From positions 32,808-77,976 of the forward strand of contig JAWBSH010000007.1 of assembly GCA_038843015.1 (NCBI GenBank): a DNA stretch of 45,169 nt, written 5' to 3'. Positions 27,033 to 36,085 of the stretch are shown one piece after another (the first letter of the stretch is position 1; each line of letters opens with the position of its first letter). This DNA comes from Zestosphaera sp. (GTDB lineage Archaea > Thermoproteota > Thermoprotei_A > Sulfolobales > NBVN01). The notes under the pieces are model-generated. The model saw only the letters and a list, made by a program, of their open reading frames with translations, searched no databases and was not told where the DNA came from. The translations under genes and the position numbers were made by a program.

Positions 27033-27824
27033 TTAAAAGTGTGATCTGAGAAGACCTCCATCTATGGGTATTGAAGCCCCATGTATGTATGAGGCGTGCC
27101 TACTCGCTAGGAAAGCCACGAGCCACCCCACCTCTTCAGGCTTCCCAATCCTTCTAAGAGGTATTTGCTGAACGAATTCTCTATAAACGACCTCATATGA
27201 TTTACCCTCTCTAGAGGCTCTAGTCTCTAATATATTCCTGACACGATCTGTTTCTATGTAGCCAGGCATTATCGCGTTAACTCTAATACCTTCAGGACCT
27301 AACTCTCTCACTAAAGTCTTCATCAACCCATGAATACCAACCCTCAAAACATTAGATAACGTGAGGTAAGGGTCAGGCTCTCTTACAGCAGTTCCGGTTA
27401 AAAAGATTATAGATGGATTAGCAGAGTTTCTCAAATACGTGAGTGCTTTACGGACTATCCACACAGCGTTGAGTATTAATAATCTTGTACCGACTTCCCA
27501 ATCCTCATCCCTCAAGTCTCTAAACATTCCCGGCTTGGGAGGCCCAGTTATGTAGACCAGAGTGTCGATTCCGCCCATATAGCTAGCAGCTTCATCAACT
27601 AGCCTCTCCACGTCAGTCTTTAGAGTCAAGTCAGCTACAACCCCGTAAACTCTGTCTCCAAACCTCCCCCTTAACTCACCAACTACACTCTCGACTCTAG
27701 TCTTTTCCCTGCCATTAATCACTACCACAGCGCCGTTCTCTAATAGTACTTCAGCGACTCCCTTACCAATACCTTTCGTTGAGGCCGTCACGAGAACCTT
27801 AAGACCTTCGACTAATTTCCACAA
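27033..27824 (-). CDS. Short-chain dehydrogenase-like protein with degenerate catalytic Tyr/Lys
   Basis: A 263-residue SDR with a nucleotide-binding motif VTASTKGIGKGVAEVL and the late motifs GIRVNAIMPGYIETDR and GASIPIDGGLL. Where active SDRs have SSxxG...YxxxK, this one reads FLTGTAVREPDPYLTLSNVLRVG: the Tyr and Lys positions are not in the normal spacing, and Asn/Arg occupy the end of the motif. A subgroup with an LSNxxR motif occurs in crenarchaeotes. The TTG start at 27824 has AGGTGG 8 bases upstream. Cofactor binding is likely; the reaction is not known. Confidence 0.78.
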   Translation of the reverse strand: MWKLVEGLKVLVTASTKGIGKGVAEVLLENGAVVVINGREKTRVESVVGELRGRFGDRVYGVVADLTLKTDVERLVDEAASYMGGIDTLVYITGPPKPGMFRDLRDEDWEVGTRLLILNAVWIVRKALTYLRNSANPSIIFLTGTAVREPDPYLTLSNVLRVGIHGLMKTLVRELGPEGIRVNAIMPGYIETDRVRNILETRASREGKSYEVVYREFVQQIPLRRIGKPEEVGWLVAFLASRHASYIHGASIPIDGGLLRSHF

Positions 27825-27906
27825 TTCTTACACCACCTCTTAATACATAGATCACGTTTTTATAATATAGTTCCTTAATTTAATTGAGGACTGAGCCGGG
27901 GATGAA

Positions 27907-29262
27907 ATGCTAGTGAAGTACAGTATGGGATTCCCTATAGGCGACACTCATTACAGGAGGAGACCTAAAGCCACCCTAGGTTTAATATTAGTTAATGTGT
28001 TAGTATACCTGCTCACATCATATGATAACTTCTTCATAAGCGTGAGTAACTACTGGGTTAGTAGTGGAGGCTTTGTTCCAGCGCTCTTTGAAGACCCTAC
28101 GCAAGTGTACAGAGTGCTGACTTCTATGTTTTTACATGGAGACATATTCCACATATTCTTTAACATGTATTTCCTGTATATATTTGGGAGAGCTGTTGAA
28201 GATGTTTTAGGGAGTTCTAGGTATTTAGTGCTGTACTTCATTTCAGGCGTCTCAGCAACACTATTTCACGTGACTTTCAGCTTCTTAGGAGGTCTTTCAT
28301 CATATGCTATACCGGCTATAGGAGCTTCAGGAGCTATAAGCGGTGTCTTAGGAGCTTACCTAATCTTCTATCCAGGAACTTCACTAACTGCTTGCTGGAT
28401 TTTCTTTGTGTTCCCGATGTGTTTCTCTTTGAAAGCCTCACTCTACCTCATTCTCTGGTTCGTCACTCAAGTTATTTACGGTTATGCTAAAATTGCTGGT
28501 AGTGTGGCAGTATTTGCTCATGCCGGAGGGTTTCTAGCAGGTATAGCTATCCTCCCAGTAATAGTAGATCGCTCAAGACTTAAAGAACTGAAGTTCATAG
28601 AGTACATAAGGTCACTACCTTACTTAATATTCACGTACCCTGAAAAACGAGGACTCAGCAAGACTTCTAAAACAGTCTTGTCGTTAGTTATTGCGTCAAT
28701 AATTGTTGGGGGAGCTTTCATATTGAGTGCTCTCCCCGATATAGGTAGCGTGAAAGTCGTGAACATACAGTACACGTACGACGGAACCCCGTATCGTGAT
28801 TATGTAATTGTTCAGCTACCTAACGTGCAGAACTATATAGCTGAGACTCCTCTAGACACCACCAGAATACTGCTCAGCAGGCTTAACGCAGTCAACCTAA
28901 TATATAACAAGAACTCCCCAAACGAGGACGTGAGGCTAGAGAATCAGTCTTACGTGATTACCTTAAGGGTCGGAAACGTACGCCGTGAAGTCAACTTACT
29001 AATCAGGTACTTCAACGGCTACTATGATTCTGAAGGCTTCCTAGCTTACGGTGATGGCGAAATAGAAACGCAAATCCTAGTAGTTAGCGGTGCTCAAGTG
29101 TACGTAATAGACAACGTGATATATCAGTTTACGATAAACTCTAAGACAACGAACTTAAGTAGAGTAACTCAAAACGTAGGACTCTCGTCAATAATAATAG
29201 CTTCAGGAGCTCTCGTCGTAGTACTCGGTAAAGACAAAGAATTAGCTCTAGTAGGTGAGTAA
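27907..29262 (+). CDS. Rhomboid-family intramembrane serine protease with extra C-terminal domain
   Basis: A 451-residue membrane protein. Residues 1-220 form a rhomboid core: HGDIFHIFFNMYFL in TM2, catalytic Ser141 in AIGASGAISGVLG, and catalytic His205 in AHAGGFLAG. After a helix near 255-275, residues about 280-420 form a soluble beta-rich domain (VKVVNIQYTYDGTPYRDYVIVQLP and following), then a last hydrophobic helix LSSIIIASGALVVVLG. The catalytic residues look intact. The ATG follows GGGGATGA. The downstream phosphoesterase overlaps its end by 8 bases, so they are coupled. The substrate is unknown. Confidence 0.85.
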   Translation: MLVKYSMGFPIGDTHYRRRPKATLGLILVNVLVYLLTSYDNFFISVSNYWVSSGGFVPALFEDPTQVYRVLTSMFLHGDIFHIFFNMYFLYIFGRAVEDVLGSSRYLVLYFISGVSATLFHVTFSFLGGLSSYAIPAIGASGAISGVLGAYLIFYPGTSLTACWIFFVFPMCFSLKASLYLILWFVTQVIYGYAKIAGSVAVFAHAGGFLAGIAILPVIVDRSRLKELKFIEYIRSLPYLIFTYPEKRGLSKTSKTVLSLVIASIIVGGAFILSALPDIGSVKVVNIQYTYDGTPYRDYVIVQLPNVQNYIAETPLDTTRILLSRLNAVNLIYNKNSPNEDVRLENQSYVITLRVGNVRREVNLLIRYFNGYYDSEGFLAYGDGEIETQILVVSGAQVYVIDNVIYQFTINSKTTNLSRVTQNVGLSSIIIASGALVVVLGKDKELALVGE

Positions 29263-30022
29263 GTTGACGAGAATCTTACTAATATCTGACATTCACGCAA
29301 ATCACGACTCACTAAGGTCTATCCTAGAAAACGCTAGAGGTTACGATGAGGTAGTAGTGCTGGGCGACTTAGTTGATTACGGACCTGACCCAGACCTAGT
29401 ATTAGATGAGGTTAGAACTACAGGTGCTAAAATAATAAAAGGAAATCACGATGAAGCCGTGGGCAAGAACATAGACTGTAGGTGCGGGCACGAACTTCAC
29501 GATGCAAGCGAGTATACTAGAAACAATATATCCATGAGGAAGCTGACAGATAACGACAGGAAATTCTTAAGTGATTTGCCAGAAGTTCTCAGGATCGACG
29601 TACTCGGTCTCCCAATAATACTCGTGCACGGAACTCTGCAACAACCACTTTACGGATACTTACATCCGTGGCTAAGTAACGAGGAGATATGTTGGTCTCT
29701 CCAAGAAAGAAAGACCTACAGATTAAGCATGAGCGGGAGAGAGTGTGAGCTGACAGAATCAGTATTTGTTGTGGGACACACTCACCACCAATTCCTGCGG
29801 AGAGTTAAGAGAGCAACCGTGATCAACCCGGGGAGTGCCGGACAGCCTAGAGACGGGGATGCCAGAGCTTCTTACGCGATTTACGACACCACAAATAACA
29901 GCATAACATTCTATAGGGTCAAGTATGATGTCGAGAATGTCTTAAGAAAGCTTCGAGAGTTAATCAAAGATCAGAATATTTACGAGAAGTTAGCTAGTGT
30001 GTTGAGGAAGGCCTCATTATAA
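29255..30022 (+). CDS. Calcineurin-like metallophosphoesterase
   Basis: A 255-residue protein of the MJ0912/YfcE-like type. All metal motifs are present: LLISDIHANHDSL, VVLGDLVDYGPDP, IIKGNHDEAV, LVHGT, and VVGHTHHQF followed by NPGSAGQPRDGD. Two metals would be bound and phosphodiesters or phosphomonoesters hydrolysed. The GTG at 29255 overlaps the rhomboid stop, with AGGTGAG just before it. Length is normal for the family; the natural substrate is unknown. Confidence 0.9.
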   Translation: MSKLTRILLISDIHANHDSLRSILENARGYDEVVVLGDLVDYGPDPDLVLDEVRTTGAKIIKGNHDEAVGKNIDCRCGHELHDASEYTRNNISMRKLTDNDRKFLSDLPEVLRIDVLGLPIILVHGTLQQPLYGYLHPWLSNEEICWSLQERKTYRLSMSGRECELTESVFVVGHTHHQFLRRVKRATVINPGSAGQPRDGDARASYAIYDTTNNSITFYRVKYDVENVLRKLRELIKDQNIYEKLASVLRKASL

Positions 30023-30173
30023 GCAAGTTAAGCAGTAGCTAATCATAAAGTACTCACAGTACCTAGTTTTCATGAATGCTCGTATGACGGGAAATAAACT
30101 GTCACTAACTCACAGTCATAGACTCCGCCTACTCTGAGCAAAGCTGATTCAGTTTTTTAAAGCTAGTTTTTAG

Positions 30174-31085
30174 TTGAAGGTAGGGAGGGTTTTGAGAAGC
30201 GCTAGAGAGCTGCACCCTACTGACCTCGTTCTGATGATGATTGCGTGGGTAAGCATATCATCTGCTTCAGTTTTAGTTATTCTCTCAGGTACTACAGCTC
30301 TAGTTTGTGCTTTCTGGAGAGTCTTTATGAGTTCTATACTCATACTCTTTTATAAAGCTCTCGCAGAATCGATGAGACATCCTAGAGTGAACCCAGCCGA
30401 CTTCTCAGTATATTTGAGGTCTGTTGTAGCGGGTGTTCTATTAGGGCTTCATTTCTTGACTTGGATGGAATCCCTTTTTCTAATACCTGTAGCGCTCTCT
30501 ACGACTGTAGTCGTCACATACCCTTTAATAAACGCGTTCTTCGAGGGAATCGCTCACAAGACCTTGAGAAGAATAGAGATTTTAGGGCTTGCTCTGGCTT
30601 TCTCAGGAGTAGTTATGGCTACTAAACCTCAGCTGGGTAGTGAGGCTGGAGTATCAGGAGTTTCTCTGGCCTTCATAGGTTCATTGTGTGCGGCAGGTTA
30701 CTTCTACTTAGGTAGGTCATCTAGGAAGGCTGGCATGTCTTTAACGAACTACACTATCGTCGCGTACACGTCAGCTTCATTAACTCTCCTCATTTACGCT
30801 CTAGTATCTAAGTCAACCCTGTTACCAGCGTCTACAACTTCATGGGCTTACGTGACCCTACTAGCTCTTATACCTATGCTGGGAGGACACACAGTCATCA
30901 ACTACTTACTGAAAAGAATGAAGTCTTACGTAGTTACCTCAATAGCTTTAGGAGAGCCTCCAGGAGCTACGTTACTAGCAGCGCTTATATTAGGCCAGCA
31001 AATACAGGCAGAAACTATATTAGGTATGGCATTAGCTTTAGTAGGTATCTTAATAACTGTTTATGGGTCCTTAGAAAAACTCTAA
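30174..31085 (+). CDS. EamA/DMT-family transporter
   Basis: A 303-residue protein with ten predicted membrane helices in two EamA repeats. The first repeat is marked by WVSISSASVLVILSGTTALVCAFWRVFMSS and LTWMESLFLIPVALSTTVVVTYPLINAFFEG, the second by MLGGHTVINYLLKRMKSYVVTSIALGEPPGATLLAALILGQ and the end GMALALVGILITVYG. The TTG at 30174 lies about 20 bases after TTTTTTAAAG, suggesting a leaderless transcript; the TTG at 30192 is an alternative. The family exports metabolites and amino acids; the substrate is unknown. Confidence 0.85.
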   Translation: MKVGRVLRSARELHPTDLVLMMIAWVSISSASVLVILSGTTALVCAFWRVFMSSILILFYKALAESMRHPRVNPADFSVYLRSVVAGVLLGLHFLTWMESLFLIPVALSTTVVVTYPLINAFFEGIAHKTLRRIEILGLALAFSGVVMATKPQLGSEAGVSGVSLAFIGSLCAAGYFYLGRSSRKAGMSLTNYTIVAYTSASLTLLIYALVSKSTLLPASTTSWAYVTLLALIPMLGGHTVINYLLKRMKSYVVTSIALGEPPGATLLAALILGQQIQAETILGMALALVGILITVYGSLEKL

Positions 31086-31162
31086 GCGTAACACACATAA
31101 ATACATTACCCAATTCTTATACATAGCGAAGCACGTAATAAGGTTAGCGAGGACAAAGATAG

Positions 31163-32479
31163 ATGAGGAAGAGTTACGCGAAGATCTTGATGAGTTTAGA
31201 AGCATTTTTCGGAGGCTTCTACGTAGCCGTGACTAGAGGTCTTTTTGTACCAATGCTTACTTACTCAGGATACACCCTCAACATGATGTCTTACGTCACT
31301 TTCTTCGCCGCATTAATGAACGTTATTTTATCGTACTTGATTTACAATTACCCAGGTTTTCTAGCTAGGAACATAAAAATAAAGTTGTTGTTAGTTCACG
31401 GGCTTGAGAGGTTATTATTCGCTACGTTGCCCTTCCTTATAGGCACCCCAGACTTACTAATAGTAGTTTATGGGATAGCCCTGACCATAACTATACCTGT
31501 AGGTGTCCTACTCAACGTTGCATTACTTAACGTTTTTGTACAGGAAGAGTTCGTAGAAATAAATGTCTTAAGAGCTGCTTTAGGAGCTGCGTCCTCACTC
31601 CTAGGATCTATTTACTCAATATTCATGACAGCGCTCATAGAAGCGCCAACGTCATATTACGTGGCCTACACATCCTCCTCCGTAGTAGGTTTGCTCGCCA
31701 CGGCCGTCCTAATCTATTATGACGTGCCTGAAGACTTCAGAACACTAAGAAAAATCGAGATGAGAGAAGAGGTTGAAGTGAAGAAAACAAATACTTTCTT
31801 GATGTTGATTTTGATGATGAGTGGGGGTAACTTAGTAGGTCTTGCGTGGCCTCAGCTCCTTAAGTCAATGAATTCACCGCTCTACATAGCTATAGCTCTC
31901 AACTTGGCAGGGAATCTTGGAGGTATAGTGGGTCCCTACTTATGGAAAGGTTATAGAGCTTATGTCTTAGCAATAGCTACGAACGTCGCTTTTACCTCAG
32001 CAATACCTTTTCTTAGTAACCCCTTAATTCACGTGTTAGTTTCTGCTGTTCTATCAGCGACCTTCATAGGAGCTAACTTGATAGCTTCTGCGATATATTC
32101 TAAATACGTTGAGTCATTAGGGATAATCAAAGCATCTACTTTCCTGACTTCGTCTAGTGCTGTCGGGTTGCTGATGGCGTCAGTTCTTGGCAGATACTTA
32201 CCTGACGTGCCGATACTAGTGTTCAGCGTTGCTACACTCCTTAAACTCCTTGCGTTATTCGTGTGCGTGCTAGCAATCCCAGAAACAGCAATAGTGCCGC
32301 CGAGGACAGCATACGGCTACGGAAAACTTGTCTATTCTATAAGTATAATAGGCTACACCTTCACAGTAGAAACCTCTAAGAGGGTGTTTAGGCTCTTCAT
32401 TCAGTTAGTAGCTTTAACACTACTCTTAACTTTAATATTGTTATTGTATGAATTAATCACGATACTCTCAACAGTGTAG
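31163..32479 (+). CDS. MFS-like membrane transporter, uncharacterised
   Basis: A 438-residue protein with about twelve hydrophobic helices in two halves joined by a charged loop near residues 190-210 (DVPEDFRTLRKIEMREEVEVKKTN), the usual arrangement of major facilitator transporters. No family-specific signature could be read. Residues 395-438 form a last hydrophobic helix after a tyrosine-rich loop. It starts with ATG 77 bases after the DMT transporter and is followed 10 bases later by a small membrane protein, so all three may be one operon. Confidence 0.65.
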   Translation: MRKSYAKILMSLEAFFGGFYVAVTRGLFVPMLTYSGYTLNMMSYVTFFAALMNVILSYLIYNYPGFLARNIKIKLLLVHGLERLLFATLPFLIGTPDLLIVVYGIALTITIPVGVLLNVALLNVFVQEEFVEINVLRAALGAASSLLGSIYSIFMTALIEAPTSYYVAYTSSSVVGLLATAVLIYYDVPEDFRTLRKIEMREEVEVKKTNTFLMLILMMSGGNLVGLAWPQLLKSMNSPLYIAIALNLAGNLGGIVGPYLWKGYRAYVLAIATNVAFTSAIPFLSNPLIHVLVSAVLSATFIGANLIASAIYSKYVESLGIIKASTFLTSSSAVGLLMASVLGRYLPDVPILVFSVATLLKLLALFVCVLAIPETAIVPPRTAYGYGKLVYSISIIGYTFTVETSKRVFRLFIQLVALTLLLTLILLLYELITILSTV

Positions 32480-32489
32480 GTGAGTTGCG

Positions 32490-33089
32490 GTGGAGATAAC
32501 TGATATTCTATATGAGGTCTTGAGAAGTACCGTCAGGCTAATTCCTTATTTGGTGATAGCTGTAGGTATTGCGTTGCTTTCTATCCTCCTAGCTAAGCTA
32601 ATAAATAAAGTGATTAGGTGGATCGTGAGGGTAGGCAATCTTGAGGATCTTGTTAAGGAAGTAATTCCAGGCGGCTTAAGATTTTCTGTAGCTACGATAA
32701 CTATAATGATAGCTGATATGGGTATAGCTCTCCTAGCTATAACTATGATAATCAGAGTACTCGCTTTAGCAACTTCCGACACTTACGTGGAGCTAGTGAC
32801 TTACGTCACTCGAGTAGTGAGTGTCGTGATAATGTTGCTAGTTCTGATGGTGGCTTTAGATATCCTTAGCAAGACTGTAGTCTTTGAGAAGAAGGTCGAG
32901 AGCCTCTTATTCATACTCTTGTTCTTCTTTGGTCTGTCAATGATAATAGACTTGACTGGTTTGAGTCCCGAGATGAAGTCTTCACTAGGTTGGGGTGTAG
33001 CTATAGGTGTAGGGCTGTCTCTAGGGATATTCACACTTTGGCTTCTTTTCAGCGACATGCTAGAAAAAAGATGTTCTCAAGCACGGTAA
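32490..33089 (+). CDS. Small membrane protein with MscS-like TM helices
   Basis: A 199-residue protein with five hydrophobic segments (about 15-40, 62-93, 96-125, 136-155 and 165-190). The arrangement PYLVIAVGIALLSILLAKLINKVIRWIVRV, followed by a glycine-rich segment and helical repeats, resembles the conserved TM-helix repeat found in MscS-like proteins, but no pore-lining beta domain follows. AGGTGA lies 6 bases before the GTG start. It is probably co-transcribed with the transporter upstream. The function is unknown. Confidence 0.6.
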   Translation: MEITDILYEVLRSTVRLIPYLVIAVGIALLSILLAKLINKVIRWIVRVGNLEDLVKEVIPGGLRFSVATITIMIADMGIALLAITMIIRVLALATSDTYVELVTYVTRVVSVVIMLLVLMVALDILSKTVVFEKKVESLLFILLFFFGLSMIIDLTGLSPEMKSSLGWGVAIGVGLSLGIFTLWLLFSDMLEKRCSQAR

Positions 33090-33280
33090 TTAAGTAAGGA
33101 CTATGCTTGGCTCTCTTAGTTGCCTAGGTTGTTTTAGACGCCTTAATACCTAGAGTCTGTGAGCTAATGAGTCGTGGGTAGGGTCGAGACTGATTGAAGA
33201 GTCCTTTTCCAGTAAGTAAGGACGACGCAAGTAGTGGGCGTAAGCAACTACTTAATCAAGTCTTCAGGAACTTAAGATAA

Positions 33281-33931
33281 TTAATCCCCACTCCGCATTA
33301 GCTCGTTAAGCAATGACACTAAATTATCAGATTCTTTAAGTAGTCTCTGAGTAATTAATCCTTCCCTCAAAGCCAAGACTACAACACTTAATTTTAACAC
33401 CTTCATGAATCTATAGTCTTCAAGTCTCACGATACCTAGTCTGTTCAGGAGGGAAGCTAAGGCTAGCGTGTGCTTACATATGACGTACCTACTCGATATA
33501 GGTAATGGCTTCATCTCACTAAAATTAGCTTCTAAAGCTCTAGCTATACTCACTAACGTGTTATCTGCCTTAGCTGAGGTCATTAAAGCGTCTTCACACG
33601 TGCACTTGATGCCGTAAGGTCCTACTTGAGTCACGTAGAAGTCTCTAGGGTATACTGGTATTCTGATTAAGCCTGTCTGAGTCTTCACAGACACGAATTT
33701 CTTAACGTCTTCCGTGCTAGTAGCTATGAAGGCTAGTGCGTGCTCGTTCTTGATTATCAAAGCTTTAAGTCTCTCAGTGCCTAGGAGTTCTGACGCGCTC
33801 TTAAGTCTCTTACTCAGAGAACTCGTTAATCCTTCTAAGCCTGCTTCTCTCGACATATTTATTAATACTTCCCCCAGTCTTTCTAGACTACTCCTCCATT
33901 CAGTAATTGAGACCTCGAGATTCTCACTCAA
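33281..33931 (-). CDS. SWIM zinc-finger-like protein
   Basis: A 216-residue protein. The central region contains GIKCTCEDAL (Cys110, Cys112) and, after 39 residues, YVICKHTLALA (Cys152, His154). CxC...CxH is the SWIM zinc motif, here with a longer insertion than usual. The N-terminal third is helical (EWRSSLERLGEVLINMSREAG) and the C-terminus is a leucine-rich helical tail. The TTG start at 33931 has GGGTAA upstream. SWIM domains bind DNA or proteins; crenarchaeal stand-alone versions have no assigned function. It is divergent from the aldo/keto reductase. Confidence 0.68.
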   Translation of the reverse strand: MSENLEVSITEWRSSLERLGEVLINMSREAGLEGLTSSLSKRLKSASELLGTERLKALIIKNEHALAFIATSTEDVKKFVSVKTQTGLIRIPVYPRDFYVTQVGPYGIKCTCEDALMTSAKADNTLVSIARALEANFSEMKPLPISSRYVICKHTLALASLLNRLGIVRLEDYRFMKVLKLSVVVLALREGLITQRLLKESDNLVSLLNELMRSGD

Positions 33932-33985
33932 TTAGTTACCCATAAAATATCTTTAAAGACACAATATTAACTTTGGTATTGAGAG

Positions 33986-34798
33986 ATGAGTGGTGGAATA
34001 CCTAGTAAGAGGAGGTCTCTAGGCAATACGGGCGAGACCATCTCGGCGATTGCTCTAGGAACTTGGGGTATAAGAAACGAGAATAACGCATTCACTACCC
34101 TAGTAAGAGGTGTTGAGTTAGGTCTAGACACTATAGACACTGCAGAAATGTATAACTCCGGCAAAGCCGAGGAGTTAGTAGGCAAGGTTGTTAAGCAGGT
34201 TGGTAGAGACTCTGTTTTCATAATAACTAAGATGCTGCCAGACAGGCTGAAGACTAGACACGACGTAATCAAGTACGGTAGAGCTGCACTGAGGAGACTA
34301 GCAGTCAATGAAGTCGACCTATACTTAATTCACTGGCCTAATCCAACATTAAGTATTCAGGAACAAGTCAAAAACTTTGAGTCGTTGATTGATGAAGGAC
34401 TCACCAGATATATAGGAGTAAGCAACTTCAACGACGTAGAGCTAGTAGAAGCTATAAACTCAACTAAGAAGTCAGACATAGTACTCAACCAAGTACACTA
34501 CAGTGTGTTGAGGAGAGAGATAGAAGAATCACTACTTCCTACAGCACTCAAATACCAGGTAACTATTCAAGCATATACACCCCTAGAGAGGGGTGAGGTC
34601 CTGAAACACTCCAAACTAGCCGAAATATCGTTAAAAATAAACAAGCCTGTAGTTCAGATAGCCTTGAATTACGTAATACGCGAACCCTACTTAGCCGCCG
34701 TCGTCAAAACAGAGAATACTAAACACCTCGAAGAAATAGCTCAAACACTAGAGTGGAACCTGACTCCAGAACTAATAGAGCTCCTCAAGAAATTATAG
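33986..34798 (+). CDS. Aldo/keto reductase
   Basis: A 270-residue TIM-barrel oxidoreductase. The catalytic tetrad is Asp51 and Tyr56 (DTAEMYNSGKAEELVG), Lys82 (IITKMLP) and His116 (YLIHWPNP), with IGVSNFNDVELVEA and the NADP-binding end AAVVKTENTKHLEEIAQTLEWNLTPEL. It reduces aldehydes or ketones with NAD(P)H. ATG 33986 is the first start after the divergent promoter. Length is near the lower end for the family because the C-terminal loop is short. Substrate unknown. Confidence 0.9.
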   Translation: MSGGIPSKRRSLGNTGETISAIALGTWGIRNENNAFTTLVRGVELGLDTIDTAEMYNSGKAEELVGKVVKQVGRDSVFIITKMLPDRLKTRHDVIKYGRAALRRLAVNEVDLYLIHWPNPTLSIQEQVKNFESLIDEGLTRYIGVSNFNDVELVEAINSTKKSDIVLNQVHYSVLRREIEESLLPTALKYQVTIQAYTPLERGEVLKHSKLAEISLKINKPVVQIALNYVIREPYLAAVVKTENTKHLEEIAQTLEWNLTPELIELLKKL

Positions 34799-34936
34799 TT
34801 AAAGTCTCTCAAGCTTCAGAGACCTGCTCAGCTCTCGAGGAATAGAGGAAGCGACGAAGTACTTAGTGAGTTAGACTCGCCTCAAGTTTTAGCTTTAATA
34901 TGTTATTATGGCATAGTTTGTTAATGGGTGACTAAG

Positions 34937-35647
34937 ATGATAAAGCTAGTGATATTTGATGTGTGGGATACTCTACTGTCATTAGAGGGCATGCACGAGT
35001 TGCTCGCGTCTAAACTGTCAGAACACTTAGGTCTAGACTCACTTAAAGTTTTGAGTTTGTTGAAGAGTGTTCATTCTGAAGTCAAAAACTTAAGAATAAA
35101 TAAGACTCCAGCTAATAAGGTCTTAGAAGAGTCTAGGAAGAGACTCTGCGAGAAACTAGGTTTAGGCGTAGACTATTTCATGATGATTCACGAGGAGTTA
35201 GGGAGAGATGCTAAGGAAGGCAAGCTCGGGTATCTGATCATCGATGGCGCTAGAGACGTCTTATCTTACGTCAAGAGTAAAAGACTTAAGACTGCAGTGT
35301 TAGGCAACGTACTCTTCTGGGACTCCTCAATAACTACGAGTATTTTAGAGACTTCAGGCATGAGTCAATTCATAGATAAACTCTTCTTCTCAGACACCTT
35401 AGGTCACCAGAAACCTGAATTTGAGGCTTTCATGACTGTACTAAAACACTTTAATTTAAAACCTGACGAGGCAATACACGTAGGTGATAATACCCGCGAA
35501 GATTTTGGCGGAGCTCTAGTAGCGGGTCTTAAGGCAGTGTTAATCAAGAACTTAAGAGAAGAAATAATTAAAACAGAAGAATTCGCCATCATACCTAACA
35601 TAAGGTACTTAATACCCTTAATAGATGAGTGGAGTCCATCGCTATGA
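34937..35647 (+). CDS. HAD-superfamily hydrolase
   Basis: About 236 residues. Motif I is VIFDVWDTLLSL with the nucleophile Asp in DxWDT, motif II/III and the tail DTLGHQKPEFEAFMTVL and IHVGDNTREDFGGALVAGLKAVLI complete the HAD phosphatase core; a helical cap lies between about residues 20 and 90. ATG 34937 has GGGTGA 5 bases upstream and is preferred over GTG 34928. The typical reaction is hydrolysis of small phosphorylated metabolites. The stop overlaps the convergent NikR-like gene by 6 bases. Confidence 0.86.
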   Translation: MIKLVIFDVWDTLLSLEGMHELLASKLSEHLGLDSLKVLSLLKSVHSEVKNLRINKTPANKVLEESRKRLCEKLGLGVDYFMMIHEELGRDAKEGKLGYLIIDGARDVLSYVKSKRLKTAVLGNVLFWDSSITTSILETSGMSQFIDKLFFSDTLGHQKPEFEAFMTVLKHFNLKPDEAIHVGDNTREDFGGALVAGLKAVLIKNLREEIIKTEEFAIIPNIRYLIPLIDEWSPSL

Positions 35648-36058
35648 CTCCAGCCCTTCAGATTCAACGCTCATCAAAACAGGTCTAACGAGCTTTACTC
35701 CCTTAAGTTTAATAATCCTTGTTAAAAGACTCTTTACACGTTCTGAACTACCTTTCAAAGCTAACACTAACATGCAGTTCTTGCGGTCTATGTGAATATG
35801 TAGTGCCGAGACTATTTCGTTTAAGTAGTCGTGTTGAATATCCGTAAGTTTCGAGTCTATCCCTCTTGCTTCATGGTCATAAACAACGCTAATCACCCCC
35901 AGTATGGAGCCTCCCGCACGCCACTTATGCTCACTTATGAAGAGGCGTAGAGCTTCTCTGAATATCAGAGACTTATTCTTTATTCCCAGAGACTTCATAA
36001 GGTCTTCCAACTCACGCATTAGTTCCTCTGGCACGTAAATACCGAACTTCCCGCACAA
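35642..36058 (-). CDS. nikR: NikR-like nickel-responsive regulator
   Basis: About 138 residues from TTG 36058 (141 from GTG 36067). An N-terminal ribbon-helix-helix (GIYVPEELMRELEDLMKSLGIKNKSLIFREALRLFI) is followed by an ACT-like domain, GVISVVYDHEARGID. All four Ni ligands of NikR are in place: His79 (DIQHDY), His90 and His92 and Cys98 (SALHIHIDRKNCML), numbered from GTG. The TTG has GGGTGA 5 bases upstream. It lies 27 bases downstream of rbcL on the same strand. It probably represses nickel uptake, or co-regulates its own operon. Confidence 0.85.
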   Translation of the reverse strand: MCGKFGIYVPEELMRELEDLMKSLGIKNKSLIFREALRLFISEHKWRAGGSILGVISVVYDHEARGIDSKLTDIQHDYLNEIVSALHIHIDRKNCMLVLALKGSSERVKSLLTRIIKLKGVKLVRPVLMSVESEGLES

Positions 36059-36085
36059 GGAATTCACCCTAGTTGTGAACGGGGT

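Noticed and set aside
30051-30063. Small hairpin gtact-cac-agtac between phosphoesterase and DMT transporter.
   Set aside because: Only five base pairs and no T run after it; not convincing as a terminator.
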